A stretch of 64,000 nt of DNA from Sphaerochaeta globosa str. Buddy. Lineage in GTDB: Bacteria; Spirochaetota; Spirochaetia; Sphaerochaetales; Sphaerochaetaceae. Made by a program: the position numbers and the translations under genes. This document shows positions 36,139-45,372 of this stretch, piece by piece. Each line of letters opens with the position of its first letter. The first letter of the stretch is position 1. The notes under the pieces were generated by a model. It had not been told where the DNA came from. It saw only the letters and a list, made by a program, of their open reading frames with translations, and made no database searches. The stretch covers positions 254,458 to 318,457 of the forward strand of contig NC_015152.1 of NCBI RefSeq assembly GCF_000190435.1. The letters are read 5' to 3'.

Positions 36139-37119
36139 ATGGGGTATGAGCATCTGGTATTTCCAAAAGATTCAGTATTCTTGGTAACTGGAGGGGCTGG
36201 ATTCATAGGGTCCAATCTCTGTGAAGCTATTCTTCGAATGGGGTATATCGTTCGTTGTTTGGATGACCTCTCCACTGGTTTTCTGAAGAATATTGAAGAT
36301 TTCAAGGATAACCCAAAATTTACATTCATTAAAAACGATATAAAGGACTTTGACAATTGCTTGAATGCTACGAAAGATGTCAATTATGTTCTGCACCAAG
36401 CAGCATGGGGAAGTGTCCCAAGGAGCATTGAAATGCCTCTTTTTTACGAGCAGAACAATGTAATGGGCACTCTTAATATGATGGAGGCAGCAAGGCAAAA
36501 TAAGGTAAAGAAGTTTATTTATGCTTCATCAAGTTCTGTGTATGGTGATGAACCGAATCTTCCAAAGAAGGAAGGCAGCGAAGGGAATCTGCTTTCGCCC
36601 TATGCGCTTACAAAAAGAACCAATGAAGAGTATGGCAAGCTTTATCATAAGCTCTATGGACTAGATACCTATGGACTCCGTTACTTTAATGTTTTTGGGA
36701 AACGCCAAAACCCTGATGGAGATTATGCTGCAGTAATACCCAAATGGATTAAGCAACTCATGAATAATGAGGCTCCGGTTATTCATGGCGATGGTAAGCA
36801 GAGTAGGGATTTTACGTATATAGAGAATGTTATTGAAGCAAACCTTAAGACGTGTATGGGAAGTTATGATGCAGCTGGTGAAGCCTATAATATTGCTTTT
36901 GGTGGTCGTGAATATCTTATTGATATCTTCAACGAACTTACAGGTGCTTTGGGTATAAAAACAGAGCCAAAATATGGCCCTGATCGTGCCGGTGATATAA
37001 AACATAGTAACGCTGATATTAGTAAAGCAAAAACACTTCTTGGTTATGATCCTGACTGGAGTTTCGAACGTGGAATAAAGGCAGTTATAGAATGGTATAA
37101 GGTAACTCTAATTCCGTGA
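36139..37119 (+). CDS. UDP-GlcNAc(A) C4-epimerase, TviC/WbpP-like
   Basis: 326 residues of extended SDR fold: VFLVTGGAGFIGSNLCEAIL, HQAAWGSVPRSIEMP, FIYASSSSVYGDE with catalytic serine, and SPYALTKRTNEEY (YxxxK). The AxGSVPRS segment is characteristic of WbpP/TviC. The ATG at 36139 has GGAG upstream and begins two bases after the preceding stop. It should interconvert gluco- and galacto-configured UDP-HexNAc or its acid. Confidence 0.9.
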   Translation: MGYEHLVFPKDSVFLVTGGAGFIGSNLCEAILRMGYIVRCLDDLSTGFLKNIEDFKDNPKFTFIKNDIKDFDNCLNATKDVNYVLHQAAWGSVPRSIEMPLFYEQNNVMGTLNMMEAARQNKVKKFIYASSSSVYGDEPNLPKKEGSEGNLLSPYALTKRTNEEYGKLYHKLYGLDTYGLRYFNVFGKRQNPDGDYAAVIPKWIKQLMNNEAPVIHGDGKQSRDFTYIENVIEANLKTCMGSYDAAGEAYNIAFGGREYLIDIFNELTGALGIKTEPKYGPDRAGDIKHSNADISKAKTLLGYDPDWSFERGIKAVIEWYKVTLIP

Positions 37120-37138
37120 GTCGATAGGATAATCAATG

Positions 37139-38212
37139 ATGCAAAACAAAGTATATGTCACGGTTGTTGTGCCTGTGTACAACTCTGCAAAATTCATTGG
37201 AGCATGTATAGAATCGCTTCGAAATCAGACTCTGAAGGAAGTCGAATTTCTTATTATCAATGATGGATCTTCTGATAACTCATTAGATATTATTCTATCT
37301 GAAACTAAAGGGGATGAGCGATTTATTATTTTTAATCAGGTGAACAGTGGGGTTAGTGCGGCAAGAAATAAGGGGATTAGAGAATCAAAAGGACAATTTC
37401 TTATGTTCGTTGACTCGGATGATTCCTTGATTGGTGAAAACTGTATTAGATATTTATATGAAAAGATAATTTCCACTGATGCTGATGTAATAGCATTTGG
37501 AAGTAAACATGTATTGAGTAATGGAGCCTCGTTTATTCACAATGTGTCAAAACATAATGAAATTATTGCTTTATCTTCTAATCGGGTTGCTGCCTCAAGA
37601 AAAACAATTAATAATCCCAATTACAGATATTCTGTATGGAATAAAATATACAAATCTTCTGTTATTATAAAAAACAATATTTTTTTCGAGAGCTATTCCG
37701 ATGTTATTAGTGAAGACAAAGTGTTTAATCAACATTTCTTTATATTTGCGACTAAGGCTGTTTTAGTTAGTGATACATTATATAAGTATTCTGTCGTTGA
37801 AAACTCACTGTCTCACTCAAAGAATTATGAAAATGTTATATATAGAGTAAACAATACTATTGAGAGGGGATCAAAATTCTATTTTATCCTTAGTCCCAAT
37901 GAAAAGTCTGGCCTTTTTTGGCCATTGTATTTAGATTGTTTATCAATATGTGCTGAATTGCTTTATTCCTTTAATAAACTACCATATGAAGAAGTACAAA
38001 TAAGGATTGTAGATTTATTACAAGCTACGCAAGCTTTAAGGATACAAAATGATGCTCTCGATTCCCCCATATGGAAAATGACCAGTGATAAAAAGAAGAA
38101 TGTATTTTTCATGTTGTTATGTTCTCTTATCAGAAGGAGTGCATACAAACAAGCGGCAGTTGTGTTGTTATCAAAATCTAGAATTCGTATGGTGTGGAAA
38201 AAAAGAAGATGA
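37139..38212 (+). CDS. Glycosyltransferase family 2
   Basis: VYVTVVVPVYNSAKFIGACIESL, LIINDGSSDNSL and FVDSDDSL are the GT-A motifs (the last carries the DxD metal site). About 357 residues, with a C-terminal region (WKKRR end) that may contact membrane. ATGA overlap with the following polymerase-like gene. AT-rich composition as in its neighbours. Confidence 0.88.
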   Translation: MQNKVYVTVVVPVYNSAKFIGACIESLRNQTLKEVEFLIINDGSSDNSLDIILSETKGDERFIIFNQVNSGVSAARNKGIRESKGQFLMFVDSDDSLIGENCIRYLYEKIISTDADVIAFGSKHVLSNGASFIHNVSKHNEIIALSSNRVAASRKTINNPNYRYSVWNKIYKSSVIIKNNIFFESYSDVISEDKVFNQHFFIFATKAVLVSDTLYKYSVVENSLSHSKNYENVIYRVNNTIERGSKFYFILSPNEKSGLFWPLYLDCLSICAELLYSFNKLPYEEVQIRIVDLLQATQALRIQNDALDSPIWKMTSDKKKNVFFMLLCSLIRRSAYKQAAVVLLSKSRIRMVWKKRR

Positions 38213-39459
38213 AGCTGGTTTTTAAAAACAATCAAATCATTCTTAAAATATTAACACTTTTTTTTACTGTCTTTAGCATTCGCCTAAAAGTAATACCTGT
38301 TACTCCTAGAATAATTGTATTGGTAAGTGTCCTTTTATATGTTTTTTTTATGAGGGGATTTCACTATACAAAGGATGATATAAAGTGGTTAATAAAATGC
38401 TTTTTCGTTTTCTTATTTACGTTATTCTCAGTGTTCTTAAATAGTGCTAATCAAACAGATTCTGAACTGCCACTTTATAGTGCTTTCAATTTTTTAATTT
38501 TTGTTGGCTTATTCCCATTCCTTCTAATTGATGTATTTGATGATGAGTTGCAATTCTGTCGAGCTTTAGGAATTGCAGGTACGATTCAAAGTATTATTGT
38601 TATAATGTCTGCATTAATACCGTTGATTAGAACCCTACTTCAAGAAATTCAGAATATCGATTTTTCAAGATACAATTATAGAATTTTTGGATTGGGTATA
38701 GCAGGATCGGGAGGTAGTATATATCTATTTTGTGGACTATTTGCAATTGCATATTGGATTATTTGCACTAAGAAGATATCGATTTGGCTAACACTGATTT
38801 ATATAATTAACTTTTTTGCAATTACTTTAGTTGGTAGAACCGGATTCTATGCAGCAATTATTGTTTCGTTATGTCTATTTATAATTGTCGGACGAAATGG
38901 AGTTTGGAAGCCATCAGCTCTATTTGGTTGGTCTTTTTTTATACTAATAGGCATGATTTTTCTTTATAATTATGTAACTAGTGTATTTGAATCAAATACT
39001 GAAGTATTGTTATATACTTTTCGACGACTTGGAGAAGGGTTTAATTATAGTGATTCTGAAACTATAGAAAAACTTAGTTTGTGGAATGATCGTATTATTC
39101 CATTATCCTTTCGTACTTTGTTTATTGGAACAGGAGTTACAAGAGGGTATTCATATGATGGATTACTTGTTAGTCACGATGGCGGTTATGCAAAAAGATA
39201 TATGTCTATTGGTTTGGTAATGGCATTATATTCGTATGTTATTTACTATAACTATCTGCGAAAAATGATTAAACGAATAACAGGTAAAAAGGGAATAATT
39301 GTTATTTGCTTGCTTATTATGTTAGTTATCGAATATAAAGAGCCGTTTATGTATCAATTGGCATTACCATTTACCGTTTTAATGATAGTAAAATTAAAAC
39401 TAAAAGCACAAGTGCAAAAGAAAGAAAAAAAATGGCAACATTATCTGAAAAAAAACTAA
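38209..39459 (+). CDS. Wzy-like O-antigen/capsule polymerase (integral membrane)
   Basis: 416 residues with 10-11 predicted membrane spans (for example IILKILTLFFTVFSIRLKVI and WLTLIYIINFFAITLVG) and a large extracytoplasmic loop near SNTEVLLYTFRRLGEGFNYS. Sequence is poorly conserved in Wzy proteins; the identification rests on topology, the loop, and position among glycosyltransferases, LicD and a flippase. The start ATG 38209 overlaps the preceding stop. Confidence 0.78.
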   Translation: MKLVFKNNQIILKILTLFFTVFSIRLKVIPVTPRIIVLVSVLLYVFFMRGFHYTKDDIKWLIKCFFVFLFTLFSVFLNSANQTDSELPLYSAFNFLIFVGLFPFLLIDVFDDELQFCRALGIAGTIQSIIVIMSALIPLIRTLLQEIQNIDFSRYNYRIFGLGIAGSGGSIYLFCGLFAIAYWIICTKKISIWLTLIYIINFFAITLVGRTGFYAAIIVSLCLFIIVGRNGVWKPSALFGWSFFILIGMIFLYNYVTSVFESNTEVLLYTFRRLGEGFNYSDSETIEKLSLWNDRIIPLSFRTLFIGTGVTRGYSYDGLLVSHDGGYAKRYMSIGLVMALYSYVIYYNYLRKMIKRITGKKGIIVICLLIMLVIEYKEPFMYQLALPFTVLMIVKLKLKAQVQKKEKKWQHYLKKN

Positions 39460-40271
39460 AAGTCACAGATTCCGAGCTTAAGACAATTGAGTTGCAGATT
39501 TTAGATTATTTTAAAGATGTATGCGTAAAAGAGAATATCCAGTTTTTTTTGACCTATGGTTCTTTACTTGGGGCTGCAAGACATTCAGGTTTTATTCCGT
39601 GGGATGACGATATTGATTTAATGGTAAGACGAGAAGACTTTCAGAAGCTGATATTTGCAATGAATAAGAATCCCAGTGATAGATTTAAGTTCATTTGTTT
39701 ATATACAAACAAAAGGTATTTATTCCCACTTGCAAAGGTATATGATACTCAAACTGAGTTAGTTGAGGAATATGGTTCAATTGCAGGAGAAACATTCGGA
39801 GTGAATATTGATGTGTTCATTTTAGATCATTTACCAGATGATCGATGCCTTGAACAGCGGTTTTTTTCCAGGGGAAATTTTCTACGTTATTATTACGGAT
39901 TGGCTTGCTGTAAATATAAAATAAGTAGGGCTAACTTATTAAAAGACCTTATGAGGAATATTATTATTACACCCTTTAAATTAATCGGTTACCGTTTTTT
40001 TGCAGAACGTTATGATAAGTTCTGTCAAAAATATAATAACAAGCAAACTGAATATGTTGGAATCATACAATTTGGGGAAGGAAGTGGCGATAAAGAACGC
40101 ATCCCTAACAGTTCATTATCAGGGATGACAACGTTACCTTTTGAGGGAAAAAAATACTCTGTTCCTGATAATTATAAGATCTATCTGACTCAGCTCTATG
40201 GTGATTTCATGGTTCCACCACCTGAGGAGAAAAGAATTACAAAGCATAGCTTTGTTGCGTATTGGCTATGA
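39432..40271 (+). CDS. LicD-family phosphotransferase
   Basis: 279 residues. The signature TYGSLLGAARHSGFIPWDDDIDLMV is the LicD nucleotidyltransferase-fold active site with the DDDID metal triad. LicD proteins transfer phosphocholine or another CMP-linked phosphoester head group to glycans. A CMP-2-aminoethylphosphonate pathway is encoded 5 kb downstream (45373-49641), making that compound the probable donor. It overlaps the Wzy-like gene by 28 nt. Confidence 0.9.
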   Translation: MATLSEKKLKVTDSELKTIELQILDYFKDVCVKENIQFFLTYGSLLGAARHSGFIPWDDDIDLMVRREDFQKLIFAMNKNPSDRFKFICLYTNKRYLFPLAKVYDTQTELVEEYGSIAGETFGVNIDVFILDHLPDDRCLEQRFFSRGNFLRYYYGLACCKYKISRANLLKDLMRNIIITPFKLIGYRFFAERYDKFCQKYNNKQTEYVGIIQFGEGSGDKERIPNSSLSGMTTLPFEGKKYSVPDNYKIYLTQLYGDFMVPPPEEKRITKHSFVAYWL

Positions 40272-40280
40272 GGTAGTTTG

Positions 40281-41267
40281 ATGAAAGACTTAATTTCAAT
40301 TATTGTCCCGATCTATAAAGTTGAAAAGTATTTAGAGAAGTGCATAAGTAGCATCCAGACTCAGTTATATTCAAATATTGAAATAATACTTGTCGATGAT
40401 GGATCTCCAGACCGTTGTGGTCAGATATGTGATGAATATGCAAAAAAAGATAAACGTATAATAGTAGTCCATCAAGTGAATGGAGGTCTGTCTAATGCTC
40501 GGAATTCAGGAATAAGAGTCGCAAAAGGAGTATTTTTAGTTTTTGTTGATAGTGATGATTGGATTGAGAATGATTATGTCTTGAAACTCTATTTTTCTGC
40601 AATTGAAACGAATGCAGATTTGACAATTTGTGGAATTAGATATGTTGATGAAGACGGTTTAACTCTGAAGACTGTACTCCCTGGGAAAGAAGGATCCTTT
40701 TCAAATAGTGATATAATAAGATCGATGTATGGACGGAACAGAACTCCGTATGTTACTGCATGGACGAAGCTGTATAAAAAAGATCTTTTTGATAAAGTTT
40801 TATTCCCTGATGGAAAAATTCATGAAGATGAATATACGTTTTATCAGTATATTTACTATAGCAAGGTAATTAGTATAGTAAATGAACCTTTGTATAATAC
40901 AACAGTCCGAGAAGGTAGTATTACAACAAGCAAATACTCAATAAGACGATTGGACTGTATTGAGGCTTTATTCTATCGGATTGAGTTCTACACCAGGATT
41001 TCAGATATTGAAGATCAAGTTCGTTTTATAATAAAAGAATTTTATGGCGCATATGCTTTTGGCTTATCGAGGATCAAACCGATTAACGAGAGTGAATGTA
41101 ATCGTGTGATTGAAGTTAAGAGCATGGCAAAGCAGATTCTACATTTGCATTCAAAGGAAATGGGAGTAAAAGGTAGAATTGCTGTTTTTTCACCAAAGTT
41201 GTACATGTTAATACTTAAATTAGGTAATATTCACCATAAATATACAATCTTGAGGATTACGACCTAA
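40281..41267 (+). CDS. Glycosyltransferase family 2
   Basis: 328 residues: ISIIVPIYKVEKYLEKCISSI, ILVDDGSPDRCGQICDEYA, GLSNARNSGI and FVDSDDWIEN are textbook GT2 motifs. GAGG stands 7 nt before the ATG at 40281. The 3' end overlaps the pyruvyl transferase start by one base. Specificity unknown. Confidence 0.92.
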   Translation: MKDLISIIVPIYKVEKYLEKCISSIQTQLYSNIEIILVDDGSPDRCGQICDEYAKKDKRIIVVHQVNGGLSNARNSGIRVAKGVFLVFVDSDDWIENDYVLKLYFSAIETNADLTICGIRYVDEDGLTLKTVLPGKEGSFSNSDIIRSMYGRNRTPYVTAWTKLYKKDLFDKVLFPDGKIHEDEYTFYQYIYYSKVISIVNEPLYNTTVREGSITTSKYSIRRLDCIEALFYRIEFYTRISDIEDQVRFIIKEFYGAYAFGLSRIKPINESECNRVIEVKSMAKQILHLHSKEMGVKGRIAVFSPKLYMLILKLGNIHHKYTILRITT

Positions 41268-42367
41268 TGAACATAAAAAGTATCATCAAGCGAAATAAAT
41301 ACCTATATAAAGTATCTATTTGGTTAGTATCGGTAATTAAAGATGCTAGGCTTAAAATATCTACAGATAGGGCAATTAAAAGCACTGTCAAAGGTAACAC
41401 CATATACTATATTGGGGTTCCAGTACATTCTAACCTAGGAGATCAGGCGCAATATGTGTGTATTATGAAGTGGTTAAAAAAGAACTACCCAACTAGAATG
41501 ATATTGAGGATTCAAAACAGATCGATTGCAGGTGGCTATTTTTCATCTTTAATGCCATTACAGAAAGCGTATAATCCCAATGATATAGTTATATTCCAAA
41601 GTGGATACACTACTACTGATAATAGTTTGGGGGATATTGTACATAAAAAAGTGATTAACGCATTGCCGGATTCAAGGATTCTGATGATGCCCCAAACGGT
41701 TTATTACAAAAATGAAAATAGAATGAATTCTGCAGCACAGTATTATGGGCGAGCAACGAATATGTTGTTTCTTTCTCGTGATAGGGTTTCATACAACCTT
41801 GCAAAAAAAATTTTTCAAAAAAATGATATTATGTTATTTCCTGATATTGTTACTACTTTGATTGGTAAATATACGTATGCCAACCCTAGGGAAGGGATTT
41901 TGCTATGTACCCGCAATGATGATGAGAGATATTACTCCCAAACAGATATCTCTCGTTTGTATGAGCTCCTAAATTCAAGATATAAAGTAAATTGTACCGA
42001 TACAACAAAACTAGAGGCGAAGAATGATATTATTAACAATCCTGAAAAATACATATTGGATGAAATTGAGAAGTATTCTTATTACAGGGCCATTATAACC
42101 GATCGATATCATGGTACTATTTTTTCTCTCATTGCAAACACACCTGTAATAATACTGAAAACCATGGATCATAAGGTCATAACCGGTGCTGAATGGTTTT
42201 CTGGAATATATGATGATTATGTCTTTGTTGCCGATAGTATTGAAAATGCGTATGATATTGCAAATAAAGTGGTGAATAAAAACTATGAATATGCTCTTAA
42301 TTCATATTTCAATGAATATTACTATGATAAACTGAAGGCTTTTTTTGAATCGCATGATAGGAGATAA
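41267..42367 (+). CDS. Polysaccharide pyruvyl transferase family protein
   Basis: 366 residues. NTIYYIGVPVHSNLGDQAQY, DIVIFQSGYTTTD and ITDRYHGTIFSLIANTPVII match the PS_pyruv_trans family, which adds a pyruvate ketal from PEP to a sugar. The DRYHG motif is the most diagnostic. PEP would be shared with the phosphonate pathway downstream. Part of the translationally coupled AT-rich gene run. Confidence 0.87.
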   Translation: MNIKSIIKRNKYLYKVSIWLVSVIKDARLKISTDRAIKSTVKGNTIYYIGVPVHSNLGDQAQYVCIMKWLKKNYPTRMILRIQNRSIAGGYFSSLMPLQKAYNPNDIVIFQSGYTTTDNSLGDIVHKKVINALPDSRILMMPQTVYYKNENRMNSAAQYYGRATNMLFLSRDRVSYNLAKKIFQKNDIMLFPDIVTTLIGKYTYANPREGILLCTRNDDERYYSQTDISRLYELLNSRYKVNCTDTTKLEAKNDIINNPEKYILDEIEKYSYYRAIITDRYHGTIFSLIANTPVIILKTMDHKVITGAEWFSGIYDDYVFVADSIENAYDIANKVVNKNYEYALNSYFNEYYYDKLKAFFESHDRR

Positions 42368-43538
42368 AGTATTGGAATTCTGTAATAATACTGAATCTTG
42401 TACTGGATGTGGTCTCTGTTTGGATATTTGTCCTTGTTATGCTATTTCCATGAAAGAGGATGAAAGAGGTTTCATCTATCCTTTTGTTGATGATTCAAAG
42501 TGTGTTAATTGTAAAAAATGTATACAGAATTGTCCTCAGAATCAGACTGAGGATAAAGGAATGGTTATTCATCGTACGTATGCAGCTTGGAATAAAAATA
42601 GAATTACCAGAAAAAAAGCTTCATCAGGAAGTGTTTTTTCTTTGTTAGCTGAAATGACGATTCGAAACGGTGGATATGTTGCAGGGGTACAATGGGATTT
42701 TGATATTTCACCAATTCACACGCTTACAAATAAGATTGACGATCTTTCTTTATATTCTGGTTCGAAGTATGTACAAAGCAATACTAATAGAGTTTACTCT
42801 AAGATACTTGATGTTTTGAAGTGTGGAAAATCGGTGCTGTTTTCTGGTACTCCTTGCCAAAATGATGCTCTTCGAGTTTTCCTAAAACATGATTATAGTA
42901 ATTTGTTACAGGTTGATTTAGTCTGTCATGGAGTGCCATCAAACAGTTCTTTTCATAGATATTTAAAAGAAGTCTCAAAAGAAAAAAGAATTGTGGGTGT
43001 AAAATTTAGAGAAAAAAAACCGTTCCAAGATTACTTTTACTTTACAATATCTTATTCAGATGGGACTGTTGATTATGAATATGCAGTTAATAATCCATTC
43101 TTTCAACTTTTTAATAAGGGTTTTACTCTTAGAGATAGTTGCCATAATTGTAAATATACAAAATTAAACCGACAAGCAGACATTGCACTCGCTGATTATT
43201 GGGGATATGTACCAAAAAGCCTAAAAATGTCAGACTTCAACAAAGGGGTTTCAATTGTTGCAATTAACTCAAAAAAGGGAGAAGAAGCATTCGAAGCAAT
43301 TAGGGGAAAATGTATTTACGAAGAGCAATCAACTGAAATTGCCACGGCTAGTAATAAGTGTTTTAGGGAATCATATTCGATTGAAGTAGATTTACAAACT
43401 CAGTTTTGGAATGAATACAATGCTGGAGTAACATATGAGGAGTTATTGACGAGGTTCTTTTCTAATCATTCTCGTGTACCGAAGAACCTTTTTTTATCCA
43501 GATTAAAAAGAAAATATAGATGGCTGATAAAACAATGA
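42354..43538 (+). CDS. F420H2 dehydrogenase beta-subunit-like ferredoxin protein of glycan clusters
   Basis: Two 4Fe-4S motifs open the protein (CTGCGLCLDICPCYAI and CVNCKKCIQNCPQN), followed by the FrhB N and C domains with FSGTPCQNDALR, DLVCHGVPSN and CHNCKYTKLNRQADI. These proteins recur in O-antigen and EPS clusters next to pyruvyl transferases and are presumed to be oxidoreductases; the reaction is unknown. Start choice: ATG 42354 overlaps the previous gene by 14 nt without a ribosome site, whereas a TTG at 42372 has AGGAG 8 nt upstream and is at least as likely. Confidence 0.87.
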   Translation: MIGDKVLEFCNNTESCTGCGLCLDICPCYAISMKEDERGFIYPFVDDSKCVNCKKCIQNCPQNQTEDKGMVIHRTYAAWNKNRITRKKASSGSVFSLLAEMTIRNGGYVAGVQWDFDISPIHTLTNKIDDLSLYSGSKYVQSNTNRVYSKILDVLKCGKSVLFSGTPCQNDALRVFLKHDYSNLLQVDLVCHGVPSNSSFHRYLKEVSKEKRIVGVKFREKKPFQDYFYFTISYSDGTVDYEYAVNNPFFQLFNKGFTLRDSCHNCKYTKLNRQADIALADYWGYVPKSLKMSDFNKGVSIVAINSKKGEEAFEAIRGKCIYEEQSTEIATASNKCFRESYSIEVDLQTQFWNEYNAGVTYEELLTRFFSNHSRVPKNLFLSRLKRKYRWLIKQ

Positions 43539-45037
43539 ATAATTCGCGAAAGAAAAACGCGATACTAAATATTCTAATTGGGTATATTGCACAGATAGGT
43601 CTGTTATTTTTGTCTTTAGTGGGACGAAAAATATTCCTTTCGTTTCTATCAATCGAGTACCTCGGAATTAATGGTCTATATAGTAATATACTTTCTGTTT
43701 TATCTTTGGCGGAGTTGGGTCTTGATAGTGCGGCCGTTTACTCATTATATGAGCCCGTTGCTTCTGGTAATACTGAACTGACATTTTCATTAATTAAGTA
43801 TTTCAAGAAAATATACTATTCTGTATCCGCAGGGATTTTTGTAATAGGTTTATTGTTGATACCTTTTCTTTCATATGTGATAAATACAGATCTTCCAAGT
43901 AACGATTTAATTCTGTATTATGTTTTATTTTTGAGTAATACTGTTGCTTCATATTTCGTGGCTCACAAGGTTGCACTTTTATCTGCAAGTCAAGAACAAC
44001 GGGTACAAAAAATATCTTCGCTTATTTCGTCCTTCTTATTGCAAATTTTACATATTATTGTTTTGTTGATTTGGAAAAACTATTACCTGTATATTATCGC
44101 CACAGTAATTAACACTTTTTTATACAACTTTATCTTAAGCAGACTCTGTGACAGAATTCATCCAGAGTTAAAAAAACATCAAACGGGAATTGATTTCGAG
44201 ACAAAACCAATTACTTCGAGAATTCGACATACTCTTATGTATAAATTGGGTGTTGTAGCAATTAATAATACAGACAACATTCTGATTTCTTCTCTTGTTT
44301 CAACTGCTGCAGTGGGTTTGTATTCCAACTACTATGTAGTAATATCTGCTGTACAAGGTTTTATTTCTGTTGTTACTACTTCTATGATAAGTGGCATTGG
44401 CAATTTGGCTGTTAGCGGAAATAGGCGAAGACAACTGGAAATATTTAATATGCTTTTAATGTTCTATCATTTTTTAGCAGCATTAGGGGGAATTGGGTTT
44501 GGGTTGTTGTTTAACAATCTAATTACATTATGGCTTGGAAATGAATATCTATTTAACTCTAATACAGTTTCAATTATCTCGTTTAATTTTTATATTAGTT
44601 GCATCGTTAATCCCGTTTGGATGTATCGAGAAGCAAACGGTTTGTTTAAGGATGTAAAGTACTTGATTATTGTCCGAGCGATGTTTAATATAACTTTTTC
44701 TGTTCTTTTGGGTTATAAGTTCGGAACATTTGGAATTCTGCTAGCAACCGCAGTAAGTTTATTAATTACTTCATTTTGGTTTGAGCCAAGAATATTGTTT
44801 AGAAAAGTCTTTAATTGTTCTGAAAAATACTTTTGGATTAAACAATTCAAGTATTCCATTCTCTCAGTAATAAGCTTAGTTGTATGCAATTACGTTGTAT
44901 ATATTATTAAGGATACAGCTTTGGGATTAATACTTAAGGCAATTGTTATTGTTATCGTAACATCTAGTATTTTTTCAGTTGGATTGTGTAAATCTTCTGA
45001 ATTCCGAGGAATACTAGAAATGATTAAAAAGAAGTAA
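43535..45037 (+). CDS. Wzx-like polysaccharide flippase
   Basis: 500 residues with 12 or so membrane spans (AILNILIGYIAQIGLLFLSL and many more) and the N-terminal motif RKIFLSFLSIEYLGINGLYSNILSVLSLAELGLDSA, typical of the MATE/Wzx oligosaccharide exporter superfamily in capsule clusters. It would flip the lipid-linked repeat unit. It overlaps the previous stop (ATGA) and is the last gene of the AT-rich segment. Confidence 0.87.
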   Translation: MNNSRKKNAILNILIGYIAQIGLLFLSLVGRKIFLSFLSIEYLGINGLYSNILSVLSLAELGLDSAAVYSLYEPVASGNTELTFSLIKYFKKIYYSVSAGIFVIGLLLIPFLSYVINTDLPSNDLILYYVLFLSNTVASYFVAHKVALLSASQEQRVQKISSLISSFLLQILHIIVLLIWKNYYLYIIATVINTFLYNFILSRLCDRIHPELKKHQTGIDFETKPITSRIRHTLMYKLGVVAINNTDNILISSLVSTAAVGLYSNYYVVISAVQGFISVVTTSMISGIGNLAVSGNRRRQLEIFNMLLMFYHFLAALGGIGFGLLFNNLITLWLGNEYLFNSNTVSIISFNFYISCIVNPVWMYREANGLFKDVKYLIIVRAMFNITFSVLLGYKFGTFGILLATAVSLLITSFWFEPRILFRKVFNCSEKYFWIKQFKYSILSVISLVVCNYVVYIIKDTALGLILKAIVIVIVTSSIFSVGLCKSSEFRGILEMIKKK

Positions 45038-45372
45038 CTACTCACGGGTCCTTGCCCAATCCTAAGCAGGATGGTTGCGAAAACAAGCAGGTTGATCTCA
45101 AACGGATTCACTCTCGTCATCCAGAGTGAACAGGATCCACATCAAACAAAGTATCCTGGTATTTTGTGAATGCTATTCGACTGGCGGGGAACCTTCCCCG
45201 CTGGCTCAGTTTGTTGCGTATTGACTGGCTCAATTTTTACGGAACGGTGGCTCAGCCATGCCGTAATCTCCAGGAATACACAAATTCCCGTTCGGATTAT
45301 GGTAAGGATTTGAATACTGTTTTGTTGTTGACAAGCTAATATTATTACATACTCAAAGGGGAATTAGAATAT
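45038..45372. mobile_element. Remnant end of an IS21-type element between flippase and phosphonate genes
   Basis: Three copies of TGGCTCA(G/A) stand at 45202, 45226 and 45248 with 22-24 nt spacing, two of them followed by TTT and an ACGGAA-like word; this multiple-repeat pattern is known from IS21 ends. A short inverted repeat GCGGGGAA/TTCCCCGC lies at 45184-45201. No transposase gene remains. The sequence between 45038 and 45180 shows nothing recognisable. Composition changes from AT-rich to normal across this stretch. Confidence 0.5.
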
